The notes below the pieces were generated by a model. It saw only the letters and a program-made list of their open reading frames with translations. It was not told where the DNA came from and did not search any database. From assembly GCA_018889975.1 (NCBI GenBank), contig CP076546.1, positions 620,001 to 684,000 on the forward strand: a DNA stretch of 64,000 nt, written 5' to 3'. The stretch comes from Bacillus sp. NP157 (GTDB lineage: Bacteria; Pseudomonadota; Gammaproteobacteria; Xanthomonadales; Rhodanobacteraceae). This document shows, in pieces, positions 48,861 to 57,574 of this stretch. The position numbers and the translations under genes are program-made. How positions within the stretch are numbered: position 1 is the stretch's first letter; every line of letters begins with the position of its first letter.

Positions 48861-50750
48861 ATGATCTCGTTTCGAAACCTCGCCCTGCGTCGGGGCACCC
48901 GCACCCTGCTCGATAACATGGACCTGACCATCCAGACCGGGTGGAGCCTGGCCGTCATCGGCCGCAACGGCTGCGGCAAGTCCACACTGTTCGCCGCCCT
49001 CAAGGGCGAGCTCGAGCCGGAGAAGGGCGACCTCGACATGCCCTCGAAGGTGCGCATGGCGTCCGTGGCGCAGGAAACCCCGGCGCTCCCGGATGCCGCC
49101 ATCGACTACGTCCTGGGTGGCGATGTCGAAGTCGCCGCCGCGCTCAAGGCCGAGCAGGACGCCTACGACGCCGAAGACATGGAAGCCGTGGCCATGGCCC
49201 ACCTGCGCATCGAGGAAGTGAACGGCTACGACGGCCGCGCCCGCGCCGGCCGGCTGCTGCACGGCCTGGGCTTCTCGCCGGAAACCCATGAACAGGCCGT
49301 TGCCTCGTTCTCGGGTGGCTGGCGCGTGCGCCTCAACCTGGCCCGCGCGCTGATGGCCCCGTCCGACCTGCTGCTGCTCGATGAGCCGACCAACCATCTC
49401 GACCTGGATGCCGTGCTCTGGCTGGAAGAATGGCTGCGCCGCTACCAGGGCACGCTGCTGATCATTTCGCATGACCGTGAGTTCCTCGACGCGGTCACCA
49501 CGCACACGATGCACCTGCACGACGGCACCGCGAAGCTATACACGGGCAACTACTCGCAGTTCGAACGCCAGCGCGCCGAGCACCTGCGCCAGCAGCAGAT
49601 CGCGCACGTGCGCGAACAGGCCGAGCGTGCGCACCTGCAGTCCTTCATCGACCGCTTCAAGGCCAAGGCCAGCAAGGCCAAGCAGGCGCAGTCGCGGATG
49701 AAGCGCCTGGAGAAGATGAGTGGTACCGAGGCGGTCCGCGCCGAGCGCCCCTTCAGCTTCAGCTTCCCCAAGCCCGAGCGCCTGCCCACCTCGATGCTGC
49801 GCCTTGACCACGTGGATGCCGGCTACGGCGATCGCGTGGTGCTCAAGGACATCGCCTTTGGCCTGGAAGCCGGCGACCGCATCGGCCTGCTCGGCCCCAA
49901 CGGCGCGGGTAAGTCGACCATGGTGAAGTCGCTGGTCGGCGAGCTCGAGCCGATGAGCGGCGAGCGTCCGTTCCATAAGGACATGAAGATCGGTTACTTC
50001 GCGCAGCACACGGTGGAGAGCCTGCACGATGGCTGGAGCGCCTTCGACCACCTGCAGGAAAAGGCGCCGAACGCCGGCCAGCAGGTCTTGCGCGACTACC
50101 TCGGTACCTGGAATTTCCCGGCCGATCGCGTGTTCGAACACGTCGACGCGTTCTCCGGCGGCGAGCGCGCGCGCCTGGCGCTGGCGCTGATCGCGTGGGA
50201 CAAGCCCAACCTGCTGCTGCTCGACGAACCGACCAACCATCTCGACCTCGACATGCGCGAGGCGCTGGCCGATGCGCTGTCGGACTTCGACGGTGCGCTG
50301 GTGCTGGTCTCGCATGACCGCCACCTGCTCGGCATGGTCTGCGACGAATTCTGGCGCGTGGCCGATGGCGACGTCAGCCCGTTCGACGGCGATCTCGACG
50401 ACTATGCCAAGTGGCTGCGCACGCGTGCCACCACGCGCAAGACGGCCGCCGTCGCCTCCGCCCCGGCCGATGCGCCGGTGAAGGACAAGCCGAAGGAAAA
50501 GCGCAAGCAGACCGCGGAAGATCGCGAGAAGGAAAAGCCGCTGCGCGCCCGGGTGAAGAAGATCGAGGCGCTGGTGGAGGGCATGGACAAGGAGCTGACC
50601 AGCATCGAGACGAAGCTCGCCGATCCCGCCGTTTACGAGGGTCCCACCGCCGAGATGAAGCGTCTCGGCCAGCGCCAGGCCGAACTGCGCGGCGAAAAGG
50701 AAACGCTCGAGTTCGAGTGGATGGAACTGCTCGAACAGATCGAGGACTGA
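48861..50750 (+). CDS. ABC-F family ATPase (YheS-like)
   Basis: 629 aa from the ATG at 48861. Two ABC cassettes are present without membrane segments: Walker A GRNGCGKST and GPNGAGKST, signatures SGGWRVR and SGGERAR, and Walker B LLLLDEPTNHLDL twice. An interdomain linker rich in Arg, Gln and Lys contacts the ribosome in this family. The C-terminal coiled coil ends FEWMELLEQIED. ABC-F proteins relieve particular ribosome stalls. The length and C-terminal coil best fit YheS. The downstream gene starts two bases after its stop. Confidence 0.92.
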   Translation: MISFRNLALRRGTRTLLDNMDLTIQTGWSLAVIGRNGCGKSTLFAALKGELEPEKGDLDMPSKVRMASVAQETPALPDAAIDYVLGGDVEVAAALKAEQDAYDAEDMEAVAMAHLRIEEVNGYDGRARAGRLLHGLGFSPETHEQAVASFSGGWRVRLNLARALMAPSDLLLLDEPTNHLDLDAVLWLEEWLRRYQGTLLIISHDREFLDAVTTHTMHLHDGTAKLYTGNYSQFERQRAEHLRQQQIAHVREQAERAHLQSFIDRFKAKASKAKQAQSRMKRLEKMSGTEAVRAERPFSFSFPKPERLPTSMLRLDHVDAGYGDRVVLKDIAFGLEAGDRIGLLGPNGAGKSTMVKSLVGELEPMSGERPFHKDMKIGYFAQHTVESLHDGWSAFDHLQEKAPNAGQQVLRDYLGTWNFPADRVFEHVDAFSGGERARLALALIAWDKPNLLLLDEPTNHLDLDMREALADALSDFDGALVLVSHDRHLLGMVCDEFWRVADGDVSPFDGDLDDYAKWLRTRATTRKTAAVASAPADAPVKDKPKEKRKQTAEDREKEKPLRARVKKIEALVEGMDKELTSIETKLADPAVYEGPTAEMKRLGQRQAELRGEKETLEFEWMELLEQIED

Positions 50751-50752
50751 GC

Positions 50753-51715
50753 ATGTCGGCGACGCTCAACGTCCTGCTGCCCGGTTACGACAAGCTGCGC
50801 TTCCTCGATGTGTTCGCGCAGTGGGTCGCGCGCGGCACCGAGCGCCCCGCGGCGCCACCGGGTTACCTGCACGCGCTGGCGGAGCACTTCCGCTGGCCGG
50901 CTGGCCCGCTGCCGGTGGCCGCGCTGATCCGCCAGTCCGTGGCGGGCGACGCCGGCGATGCGCTGTGGGTCTGTGCCGATCCGGCATGGGTGCAGCCCGA
51001 ATTGAGCGGCGCGCGGCTGCTGGCGTGTGGCAACCTCGCCGTCAGCGCCGCGGATGCCGCGAGCATGGTCGACGCGCTCGGCGAGACGTTCGCCGAAGAG
51101 GGCATGGCCCTGTTCGTCGGCGACCCGCAGCACTGGCAACTCAAGGTGCCCAGCTACGTGCAGGTGCCCGCGTTCCCGGAGCCGGAAGAAGCGCTCGGCG
51201 CCGACCTGTTCGAACAGCTGCCCAAGGGCGACGACGGCCGCCGCTGGCGCGCCCTGATCAACGAAGCGCAGGTGGTGCTGCACAACCACCCCGCCAACGC
51301 CGACCGCCAGTACAACGGCCTGCCGCCGGTCAACAGCATCTGGCTGTGGGGCGCAGGCGCGTTGCCCGACTGGGTCGAATGCGGCCAGTCGCACATCTAC
51401 AGCGACGACCTGCTGGTCTGGGCCCTAGGCCAGAAATCCGGCACCGACGTCCAAGGCAGGTCAGCCCTTGTAGGAGCGCGCCCCGCGCGCGACCCCCGCC
51501 CGCCCCAAACGCCATCTCCAACGAACACCCCCTCCACCGTAACCCTCCTCGATCTCCAGGACATCCAGCCCGGCGACTTCGCCCAGACCTGGTGGCCCTT
51601 TCTGGAAGCCCGCCTCGAAGCCGGCAGCGAACTCTGCCTCTCCTTCGCCGACGGCCGCCGCACCGTCGTGCACAAACGCCATCGCCTGCGCTTCTGGCGC
51701 AAGGCGAAAACGTGA
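50753..51715 (+). CDS. Uncharacterised protein upstream of recJ, phosphoglycerate-mutase-related
   Basis: 320 aa. The N-terminal part (PGYDKLRF) and the block VVLHNHPANADRQYNGLPPVNSIWLWGAG resemble a family seen next to recJ in xanthomonads and loosely annotated as phosphoglycerate mutase-related. No metal or phospho-site can be defended, so the function is unknown. A REP unit is translated in frame at about residues 239-247 (ALVGARPARD), followed by a Pro/Thr-rich stretch before a conserved C-terminal part (WWPFLEARLEAG). It is tightly placed between the ABC-F gene and recJ, whose start overlaps its stop. Confidence 0.8.
   Translation: MSATLNVLLPGYDKLRFLDVFAQWVARGTERPAAPPGYLHALAEHFRWPAGPLPVAALIRQSVAGDAGDALWVCADPAWVQPELSGARLLACGNLAVSAADAASMVDALGETFAEEGMALFVGDPQHWQLKVPSYVQVPAFPEPEEALGADLFEQLPKGDDGRRWRALINEAQVVLHNHPANADRQYNGLPPVNSIWLWGAGALPDWVECGQSHIYSDDLLVWALGQKSGTDVQGRSALVGARPARDPRPPQTPSPTNTPSTVTLLDLQDIQPGDFAQTWWPFLEARLEAGSELCLSFADGRRTVVHKRHRLRFWRKAKT
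51468..51492 (+). repeat. REP unit inside the gene upstream of recJ
   Basis: CTTGTAGGAGCGCGCCCCGC and following GCGCG lie in coding sequence and are read in frame. Confidence 0.8.
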
Positions 51716-53415
51716 AAACCTGGCGCCAGCGCAGCGCCGCCGACGCGCCCAGCGGTTGGCCGAACCACGTCCATCCGGTGATCCAGCGCGTCTATGCGGC
51801 CCGCGGCGTCAGCACGCCCGACGGTGCCGAGCACAAGCTGGCCCGCCTGCACCCGCCCGCCTTGCTCGGTGGCATGGACAAGGCGGTGGCCTTGCTGCTC
51901 GACGCGATCGACCGCGGACAGCACATCGTCATCGCCGGCGACTACGACTGTGATGGCGCCACCGGCGCGGCGGTCGCCGAGCGCGGCCTGCGCCTGCTGG
52001 GCGCGCAGCATGTGCGGCACGTGGTACCCAACCGCTTCATCCACGGCTATGGCCTCAGCGAAGCGCTGGTCGCTTCGCTGGAGCCCGCGCCGGACCTGAT
52101 CGTCACCGTCGACAACGGCGTCGCCAGCGTCGCCGGCATCGCCGCGGCGCATGCGCGCGGCATCCGCGTGCTGGTCACCGACCATCACCTGCCGGGCGAC
52201 ACGCTGCCAGACGCCGACGCGATGGTGAATCCCAACCTGGCCGGCGACGGCTTCCCGAGCAAGGCGCTCGCCGGTGTCGGGGTGATGTTCTACCTGTTGC
52301 TGGCGCTGCGGGCGGCCATGCGTGACGCCGGTCGTTTCGAACACGGCGAGCCCGACCTGGCCACGCTGCTCGACCTGGTGGCGCTGGGTACGGTGGCCGA
52401 CCTGGTCCCGCTCGACTTCAACAACCGCGTGCTGGTCGACGCCGGCCTGAAGCGCATGCGCGCGGGCAGGGCATGCGCGGGGATCACCGCACTGATCGAG
52501 GCGAGCAATCGCTCGGTCGCTACCGTGACAGCCACCGACCTCGCCTTCGCCATCGGCCCGCGTCTGAACGCGGCAGGGCGCCTGGAGGACATGTCGCTCG
52601 GCGTCGGCTGCCTGCTCACCGACGACGTCGGCATCGCGCGGCGCTACGCCGAACAACTCAGTGCCATCAACCAGGAACGCCGCGAGATGCAGGCGGGCAT
52701 GGTCGAGGAAGCCGAGGCGATGGTGTCGCGCGCGGCGCACGTCGATGCCGTTGGCGTCGCCTTGTTCGATCCGGGCTGGCACGCCGGCATCGTCGGCCTG
52801 GTCGCCTCGAAGCTGAAAGAAAAGCTGCACCGCCCGGTGATGGCCTTCGCGCCGGCCGGCGACGACACGGGCGAGCTGCGTGGCTCGGCCCGCTCTATCC
52901 CCGGTTTCCATATCCGCGATGCGCTGGCGGAGATCGATGCGAAGCATCCCGGGCTGATCCTGCGCTTCGGCGGCCACGCCATGGCCGCGGGGCTCAGCAT
53001 GCACGGCCACGATTTCGAGCGGTTCGCCGCGATCTTCGACGCCGTGGCACGGGCACACCTCGACGAAGAGCGCCTGCAGGCGGTGGTCCACACCGACGGC
53101 GAGCTCGACTACCGCGACCACACCCTGGACCTCGCCCGGCAGCTGCGCCATGCCGGCCCATGGGGCCAGGCCTTCCCCTCGCCGTTGTTCGAGAACATCT
53201 TCGAATGCGCGTCGTGGAAACCGATGGGCAGCAAGCACCTGCGCTTCCAGCTACGCCACGGGCAGGGCGGTGCACCGCTCGATGCCGTGATGTTCGGCTG
53301 CTACGACGGCACCCCGCCACCGCAGCGCTTCCGCGCCGCCTACGAACTCACGGTCAACGACTGGCAAGGCCGCGAAAGCCTCCGCCTGCTCATCACCCAC
53401 CTCGAACCCCTCTAA
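51712..53415 (+). CDS. recJ: Single-strand DNA exonuclease RecJ
   Basis: 567 aa from a GTG (51712) overlapping the upstream stop (GTGA). The DHH domain has GDYDCDGATG at 76-85 and VTDHHLPGD. The C-terminal DHHA1 domain carries RFGGHAMAAG, and an OB-fold domain ends the protein. It degrades single-stranded DNA 5' to 3' in recombination and mismatch repair. The operon position after an unknown gene is typical of xanthomonads. Confidence 0.96.
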   Translation: MKTWRQRSAADAPSGWPNHVHPVIQRVYAARGVSTPDGAEHKLARLHPPALLGGMDKAVALLLDAIDRGQHIVIAGDYDCDGATGAAVAERGLRLLGAQHVRHVVPNRFIHGYGLSEALVASLEPAPDLIVTVDNGVASVAGIAAAHARGIRVLVTDHHLPGDTLPDADAMVNPNLAGDGFPSKALAGVGVMFYLLLALRAAMRDAGRFEHGEPDLATLLDLVALGTVADLVPLDFNNRVLVDAGLKRMRAGRACAGITALIEASNRSVATVTATDLAFAIGPRLNAAGRLEDMSLGVGCLLTDDVGIARRYAEQLSAINQERREMQAGMVEEAEAMVSRAAHVDAVGVALFDPGWHAGIVGLVASKLKEKLHRPVMAFAPAGDDTGELRGSARSIPGFHIRDALAEIDAKHPGLILRFGGHAMAAGLSMHGHDFERFAAIFDAVARAHLDEERLQAVVHTDGELDYRDHTLDLARQLRHAGPWGQAFPSPLFENIFECASWKPMGSKHLRFQLRHGQGGAPLDAVMFGCYDGTPPPQRFRAAYELTVNDWQGRESLRLLITHLEPL

Positions 53416-53434
53416 GCCTCGTAAAGGCGCCCCC

Positions 53435-53460
53435 CCTGTAGGAGCGCACCTGTGCGCGAC
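53435..53460 (+). repeat. REP unit after recJ
   Basis: CCTGTAGGAGCGCACCTGTG and following CGCGA, a variant of the family consensus. Confidence 0.75.
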
Positions 53461-53522
53461 CCAAGGTCATGCGCAACCAACCGTTGTGCGCGACCCATAG
53501 TCGTGCCCGATCCACAATCCAA

Positions 53523-53538
53523 TGAGATCGATCTCACA
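53523..53538 (+). promoter_or_regulatory. Candidate CRP/Clp binding site
   Basis: TGAGA, six bases, TCACA matches the CRP consensus TGTGA-N6-TCACA at nine of ten positions and is embedded in the perfect palindrome GAGATCGATCTC. It lies about 260 bases upstream of the small membrane protein at 53799, rather far for direct activation, so its target is uncertain. Confidence 0.45.
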
Positions 53539-53798
53539 TAGCCATCCAAACGCCCATCCAACGGCAAGCCCAAACCCAACACCACCGTGAACCCCCATTC
53601 AGTGTGAAATCCCCACACCGCACGTCGCCCACACCCATTGCGACGCAACAATTCCGCCTGTGAAGGCCCGAATATTCTGAGCACTTTCCGCGTGTATCGC
53701 GTGACATTCCACCGCCTACGAATGTCCTGAAAAGCTTGCCACCGACATCACATCCGTCGCAGTTTTTTGCCTCGACGCAACAAAACGGGCAGAACCTC

Positions 53799-54209
53799 AT
53801 GGCAACCGATACCCACGACGCGGTCCTCCGGGAACGCTTCTTCATGCACTTTCGCAACCACGCGATCGTCGCCGCCGTTGTCGCGGCGAGCGCCGTCGGC
53901 GTGGTCTGCATCGACCCTCCGCATCGCCTGGATTTGTGGGTCGCCGAATTCGTCGGCACGGCCCTGGTCATCGGCGCGATGCCGTTGATCCTCGCGCGAC
54001 TTTTCCGGGTGCGCGACGCGAACGTGATGCTTGGCTCGGCCATCGTTGCCGCCTTGCTGGTGGCCTCGCCCGACCTTCGCCGGGATGCACAGGCGCGCGA
54101 ACCGGTGCGCGGTGCGGATGGCAAGCCACTACCCACGGCCTCCGACGGCTTCGGTGCCTACATCCGCGCATCGTCCGATCCGCAGCAGCCCCTCACGCAT
54201 TCGCTCTAG
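53799..54209 (+). CDS. Small membrane protein preceding bestrophin gene
   Basis: 136 aa from the ATG at 53799. Two to three membrane segments (about 24-42, 50-68 and 75-90) are followed by a polar C-terminus (DGKPLPTASDGFGAYIRASS). No family recognised and no strong ribosome binding site. It is 11 bases upstream of the bestrophin gene, so the two are probably co-transcribed and may form a channel complex. Confidence 0.65.
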   Translation: MATDTHDAVLRERFFMHFRNHAIVAAVVAASAVGVVCIDPPHRLDLWVAEFVGTALVIGAMPLILARLFRVRDANVMLGSAIVAALLVASPDLRRDAQAREPVRGADGKPLPTASDGFGAYIRASSDPQQPLTHSL

Positions 54210-54220
54210 GAGACACGGAC

Positions 54221-55096
54221 ATGCTGGTACCCGGCCACGCGCACGCAAGCCATCTCTGGCGCTACATCAGCGGCCCCCTCGTCGTGCTTTTCTGCTGGGA
54301 CGTCCTCATCACGGCGGTGTGGTGTTACACCGAATCATCCTGGGAATGGTTTCCCGCGCTGCCGGTGACGCTGTTCGGCACGGCGGTCGCGATCTACCTC
54401 AGCTTCCGCAACGCCACGGCCTATTCGCGCTGGTGGGAGGCACGCATCCTGTGGGGTGCCATGGTCAACTGCTCGCGTACGTTGGTGCGCGATGCGGAGA
54501 CGCTACTGAACGACAAGGTGCTGGCCCGGGATATCTCGTACCGGCAGATCGCCTACGTGCATTCGCTGCGGCTGCACCTGCGCCGGCAGAAGAACTGGGA
54601 CGAACTGTCTGGCCTGTTGCCGGACGACGAACTCGCCCACCTGCGTACCGTGGCGAACGCACCCAATGCCATCGCGCTGCGGACGGGTTCGCTGCTGAGC
54701 GAAGGCTCGCCGGACTCGATCATCCGCGCCACGTTCGCCAAGACGCTTGCCGAGATCTCGAACGCTCAGGGCGGCATGGAACGCATCAAGAACACGCCGC
54801 TGCCGCAGCAGTATTCGGTGTATCCGGTGGTGTTCACCCACGTGTTCTGCGCGCTGCTGCCGTTCGGCCTGGTCGAGCAACTCGGCATCTACACGCCGCT
54901 GGGTTCGACGGTCGCCGGCATCCTCTTCCTTGGCTTGCTGCAATCGGGCAACGACCTGCAGGATCCGTTCGAAGACAAGGTGAACGACGTCCCGATGAGC
55001 GCCGTCACCCGCGGCATCGAGATCGACCTGCGCGACGGCCTGCGCGAACAACACCAACTCCGCCCCTTCCCCATCGAAGCCGGCGTCCTCAAGTAA
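54221..55096 (+). CDS. Bestrophin family membrane protein
   Basis: 291 aa with an AGGAGA site before the ATG at 54221. The family layout is clear: membrane segments near 15-35 and 45-60, FRNATAYSRWWEARILWGAMVN, a cytoplasmic helical part, and then PVVFTHVFCALLPFGLVEQLG and NDLQDPFEDKVNDVPM. Bacterial bestrophins form pentameric ion channels, described as cation or chloride channels; selectivity cannot be read from the sequence. A REP unit follows. Confidence 0.92.
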   Translation: MLVPGHAHASHLWRYISGPLVVLFCWDVLITAVWCYTESSWEWFPALPVTLFGTAVAIYLSFRNATAYSRWWEARILWGAMVNCSRTLVRDAETLLNDKVLARDISYRQIAYVHSLRLHLRRQKNWDELSGLLPDDELAHLRTVANAPNAIALRTGSLLSEGSPDSIIRATFAKTLAEISNAQGGMERIKNTPLPQQYSVYPVVFTHVFCALLPFGLVEQLGIYTPLGSTVAGILFLGLLQSGNDLQDPFEDKVNDVPMSAVTRGIEIDLRDGLREQHQLRPFPIEAGVLK

Positions 55097-55098
55097 GC

Positions 55099-55124
55099 CC
55101 CTGTAGGAGCGCGCCCGCGCGCGA
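55099..55124 (+). repeat. REP unit after the bestrophin gene
   Basis: CCTGTAGGAGCGCGCCCGCG and following GCGCGA. It lies between the convergent bestrophin and kptA genes. Confidence 0.8.
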
Positions 55125-55167
55125 AAATCCTCCGCGATAACCCATCCAAAAAACCAGAAACCAACCC

Positions 55168-55716
55168 CTAAACCACCACCCCCAAAAACCGAGCCGGCAC
55201 CCCCTGCACAAGCCAAACCAGGTTATCCGCCCGATAGAAAACGAACCCCTGCGCATGCATCGCACCCGCATCCACGGAAAGCACCACTGGCCTCCCATGC
55301 CTCTGCCCCACGGCCACCGCCGTTTCGACGTTGGCCGACAGATGCACGTGGTGGCGCTTTCCGGCCTTCAGGCCTTCTGCCTGGATCGCATCGAGGAAGC
55401 GCGTCGCCGTGCCATGGAACAGCCGATCCGGCGGCACCACCGGCTCGTACGCGATGGCCACGGAAGCGGTGGTGTGGCCTTGTGCGGCACGGATGCGCCG
55501 TCCGTCATCCGAGATCGAAAAGCGTTTCTTGTCGTTCTGCGCCGTGATCGTCTCGATGATCTCGCGATCGATGGCACGGCCGTGGCGGCTGGCTCCAGCG
55601 ATCAAGGCATCGATGTCGGCCCAGCCTTCGGTGTCGAGATCGAGTTCGATCGACTGCGGCTCGTGGCGCAGCACATAGCTTAAAAATTTGCTCGCTTCGG
55701 TAAGTTTCTTGTCCAT
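55168..55716 (-). CDS. kptA: RNA 2'-phosphotransferase (KptA/Tpt1 family)
   Basis: 182 aa from the ATG at 55716, with a GGAGGA site inside the end of the upstream gene. The N-terminal winged-helix part has SKFLSYVLRHEP with the catalytic Arg-His. The ADP-ribosyltransferase part has LFHGTATRFLDAI, GKRHHVHLS and VLSVDAGAMHAQGFVFYRADNLVWL. The enzyme removes an RNA 2'-phosphate by transferring it to NAD+. In yeast this finishes tRNA splicing; its bacterial substrate is unknown. It is two bases downstream of a DUF4291 gene. Confidence 0.94.
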   Translation of the reverse strand: MDKKLTEASKFLSYVLRHEPQSIELDLDTEGWADIDALIAGASRHGRAIDREIIETITAQNDKKRFSISDDGRRIRAAQGHTTASVAIAYEPVVPPDRLFHGTATRFLDAIQAEGLKAGKRHHVHLSANVETAVAVGQRHGRPVVLSVDAGAMHAQGFVFYRADNLVWLVQGVPARFLGVVV

Positions 55717-55718
55717 CG

Positions 55719-56315
55719 CTAGTCCTCCATGTCGTACGACGCCGGCGTGTACGGGCGCTCGGCCGGTAACAACGCCGCCGCTGCCGCAAGATCGCCGGTA
55801 TCGACGAGCGCCTTGATCGCCTGCGCGTCCGTCGTGATGTCGGTGATCCGCCGGATCCACTCGTTGACGTAGCGTTTCACGGCGTCACCGCCGATGCCCA
55901 TTTGCAGGGAACGATGGTCGAGCGGATTCAGGCGAAGATCCCGCTCCGGGTCCCACTGGATGCGCACCGGGCAGCGAGCTTTCTTCGCCCCCCATGCGTC
56001 GGCCGGCATGCCCGGCTCGGGGTGGCTGGCGCAGCTGTTTTCCAGGGCCCATTCGAAGCCCGCGCGATCGATATCGATGGCGAGGATTCGTCGTTGGCCA
56101 TCGTCTTTTTCGCCCCAGCCTGAGCGATACATCATCCACAGGAACGAGGGCTTGACCCAGGTCATGCGCGACATGCTGAAAGGCGGGGAAACGAAGGTCT
56201 GGTGTGCCAGGGCGGCATCGGCGATCGGGTGGCTGTAAGCCTGGTAAACCCGGATCGTGGCGTCGTCATAGACGGCGCGAATCTGTCTCTTGGGGACAGT
56301 CTTTTCGGTTGTCAT
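55719..56315 (-). CDS. DUF4291 protein, upstream partner of kptA
   Basis: 198 aa. The conserved DUF4291 pattern is clear: QIRAVYDDATIRVYQAYS near residues 11-28, FSMSRMTWVKPSFLWMMYRSGWG near 46-68, and ILAIDIDRAGFEWAL after it. No biochemical function is known to me. The gap to kptA is two bases and the kptA ribosome binding site is within this gene, so the two are co-translated. The pairing suggests a role in RNA 2'-phosphate or nucleotide metabolism, by inference only. Confidence 0.9.
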   Translation of the reverse strand: MTTEKTVPKRQIRAVYDDATIRVYQAYSHPIADAALAHQTFVSPPFSMSRMTWVKPSFLWMMYRSGWGEKDDGQRRILAIDIDRAGFEWALENSCASHPEPGMPADAWGAKKARCPVRIQWDPERDLRLNPLDHRSLQMGIGGDAVKRYVNEWIRRITDITTDAQAIKALVDTGDLAAAAALLPAERPYTPASYDMED

Positions 56316-56465
56316 TGGCGCGGATCATACACGGAATGCAGGGCTGCACCCCGCCTCGCAGCCGCGCCCGACGTCCGATCGTTGCCCCAGCCCCGCCCGC
56401 AAACGGCCATCCCCGGGCGTCCCGTCACCCGCTAAGATCCACGGCACGGGACAAGGGGGCAGGGA

Positions 56466-57539
56466 ATGATGGATCGATGGCGCAGGACGCTGGCGTGCCT
56501 CGCGGGCTTGCTGGGCACGACGACCGCATGGGCCGACGTACAGGCCCAGTTCGAGTCGCCGTTGCCCGGCCTCGCGATCGGTTACATCGCCGACGATGGC
56601 CACGGCTTGTATGCCTGGCTCGCCACGCGCCACCGGGAAGGCGGCGTAGCGTGGTCCGGTGACGTCGAGAAGGCGTGCGCAGCACATGGCTCGCTGTGGA
56701 TGTTCGATGCCGCGACGCCGGTGGTTTGCGGTGAAGCCAGGTTCGCGGACGAAGACGGCGCCACCTATCGGATCAAAGGCAGCCATGGCGTGGCCGCTTC
56801 AGGCCTGGTGCTTTTCTCGATCCGGCCGCTGCAATCGGTCGCGCCGCTGGAATCCGACGCCCCCCGTCCAGCCGGCGTCGATGCTGTGCTGCCGCCGAAC
56901 CTGCGCAGCGTCCGGCACAGCGCGATCTTCACCGTGCCGGGCCGGATCTTCTATGCAGTGTCCCCGGTGATCAGCAACTACCGTGAGCCTCCCGAATGGA
57001 CTGCGGCGACGATCGTCGAATGGACGGCCGGCAAGGCGACCCGGCTTGGCGAGGTGGGAACCATGCCGTCGCGCATCATCGAAAACGCCGATACGCCCGG
57101 TCCGGTCGCGTGGGTGCCGGGCGGCTGCGGCCTCAGCGCCACGCTGGTGACGCTCAACCCCGGCCTTAAGACCGTTGCGACATACGACGGGCCCGTGGAA
57201 TGCGAAGGCAACGACGGCACGCCCGAGGCCATCCCCGGCACGATCCGCTGCGACAGGGCAGGCGCGGGCGTCGACGCGGTGATTTGTTCCCGCGACATCC
57301 TCGTCGCGGTCGATCGCAGCGTCGCCCGGTCGTATGGCCAGCAACGCGATACCCACGAAGGCGCGGCGCGCGACGCCATCGTCGCGTCGCAGAAAGCCTG
57401 GATCAGGCAACGCAATGCGTGCGCGGATCCGGCCGTCGCCGCGCGATACACGGATGGCGAGGTCGGTTGCCTCGGCACCGTGATGTCCGAGCGGGTCGAG
57501 GGCCTGCAGGGCGCCAGCCACGCGACAAACGATCGATAG
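56466..57539 (+). CDS. Secreted protein with LprI-like C-terminal domain
   Basis: 357 aa with a signal peptide ending TAWA near residue 22. The central part (25-260) is not recognised. The C-terminal 85 residues have the LprI/DUF1311 pattern: IRCDRAG, VICSRDILVAVDRSVARSYG, QKAWIRQRNAC and GCLGTVMSERVEGL, with four cysteines likely paired. LprI-type domains include lysozyme inhibitors. A GGGGGCAGGGA leader precedes the ATG. The next gene starts 35 bases later. Confidence 0.8.
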   Translation: MMDRWRRTLACLAGLLGTTTAWADVQAQFESPLPGLAIGYIADDGHGLYAWLATRHREGGVAWSGDVEKACAAHGSLWMFDAATPVVCGEARFADEDGATYRIKGSHGVAASGLVLFSIRPLQSVAPLESDAPRPAGVDAVLPPNLRSVRHSAIFTVPGRIFYAVSPVISNYREPPEWTAATIVEWTAGKATRLGEVGTMPSRIIENADTPGPVAWVPGGCGLSATLVTLNPGLKTVATYDGPVECEGNDGTPEAIPGTIRCDRAGAGVDAVICSRDILVAVDRSVARSYGQQRDTHEGAARDAIVASQKAWIRQRNACADPAVAARYTDGEVGCLGTVMSERVEGLQGASHATNDR

Positions 57540-57574
57540 TCATACCTGCCCGAAGGGGCCAAAGGGAGTAACAC

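Larger units (their letters stand above)
53416..53798. other. 383-base intergenic region between recJ and the bestrophin pair
   Basis: Starts with a REP unit and two degenerate echoes (GTGCGCGACCC) at about 53452-53500, then a palindrome that matches a CRP-type site at 53523-53538, then an AT-richer stretch. No credible gene. It probably carries the promoter of the downstream membrane-protein pair. Confidence 0.6.
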
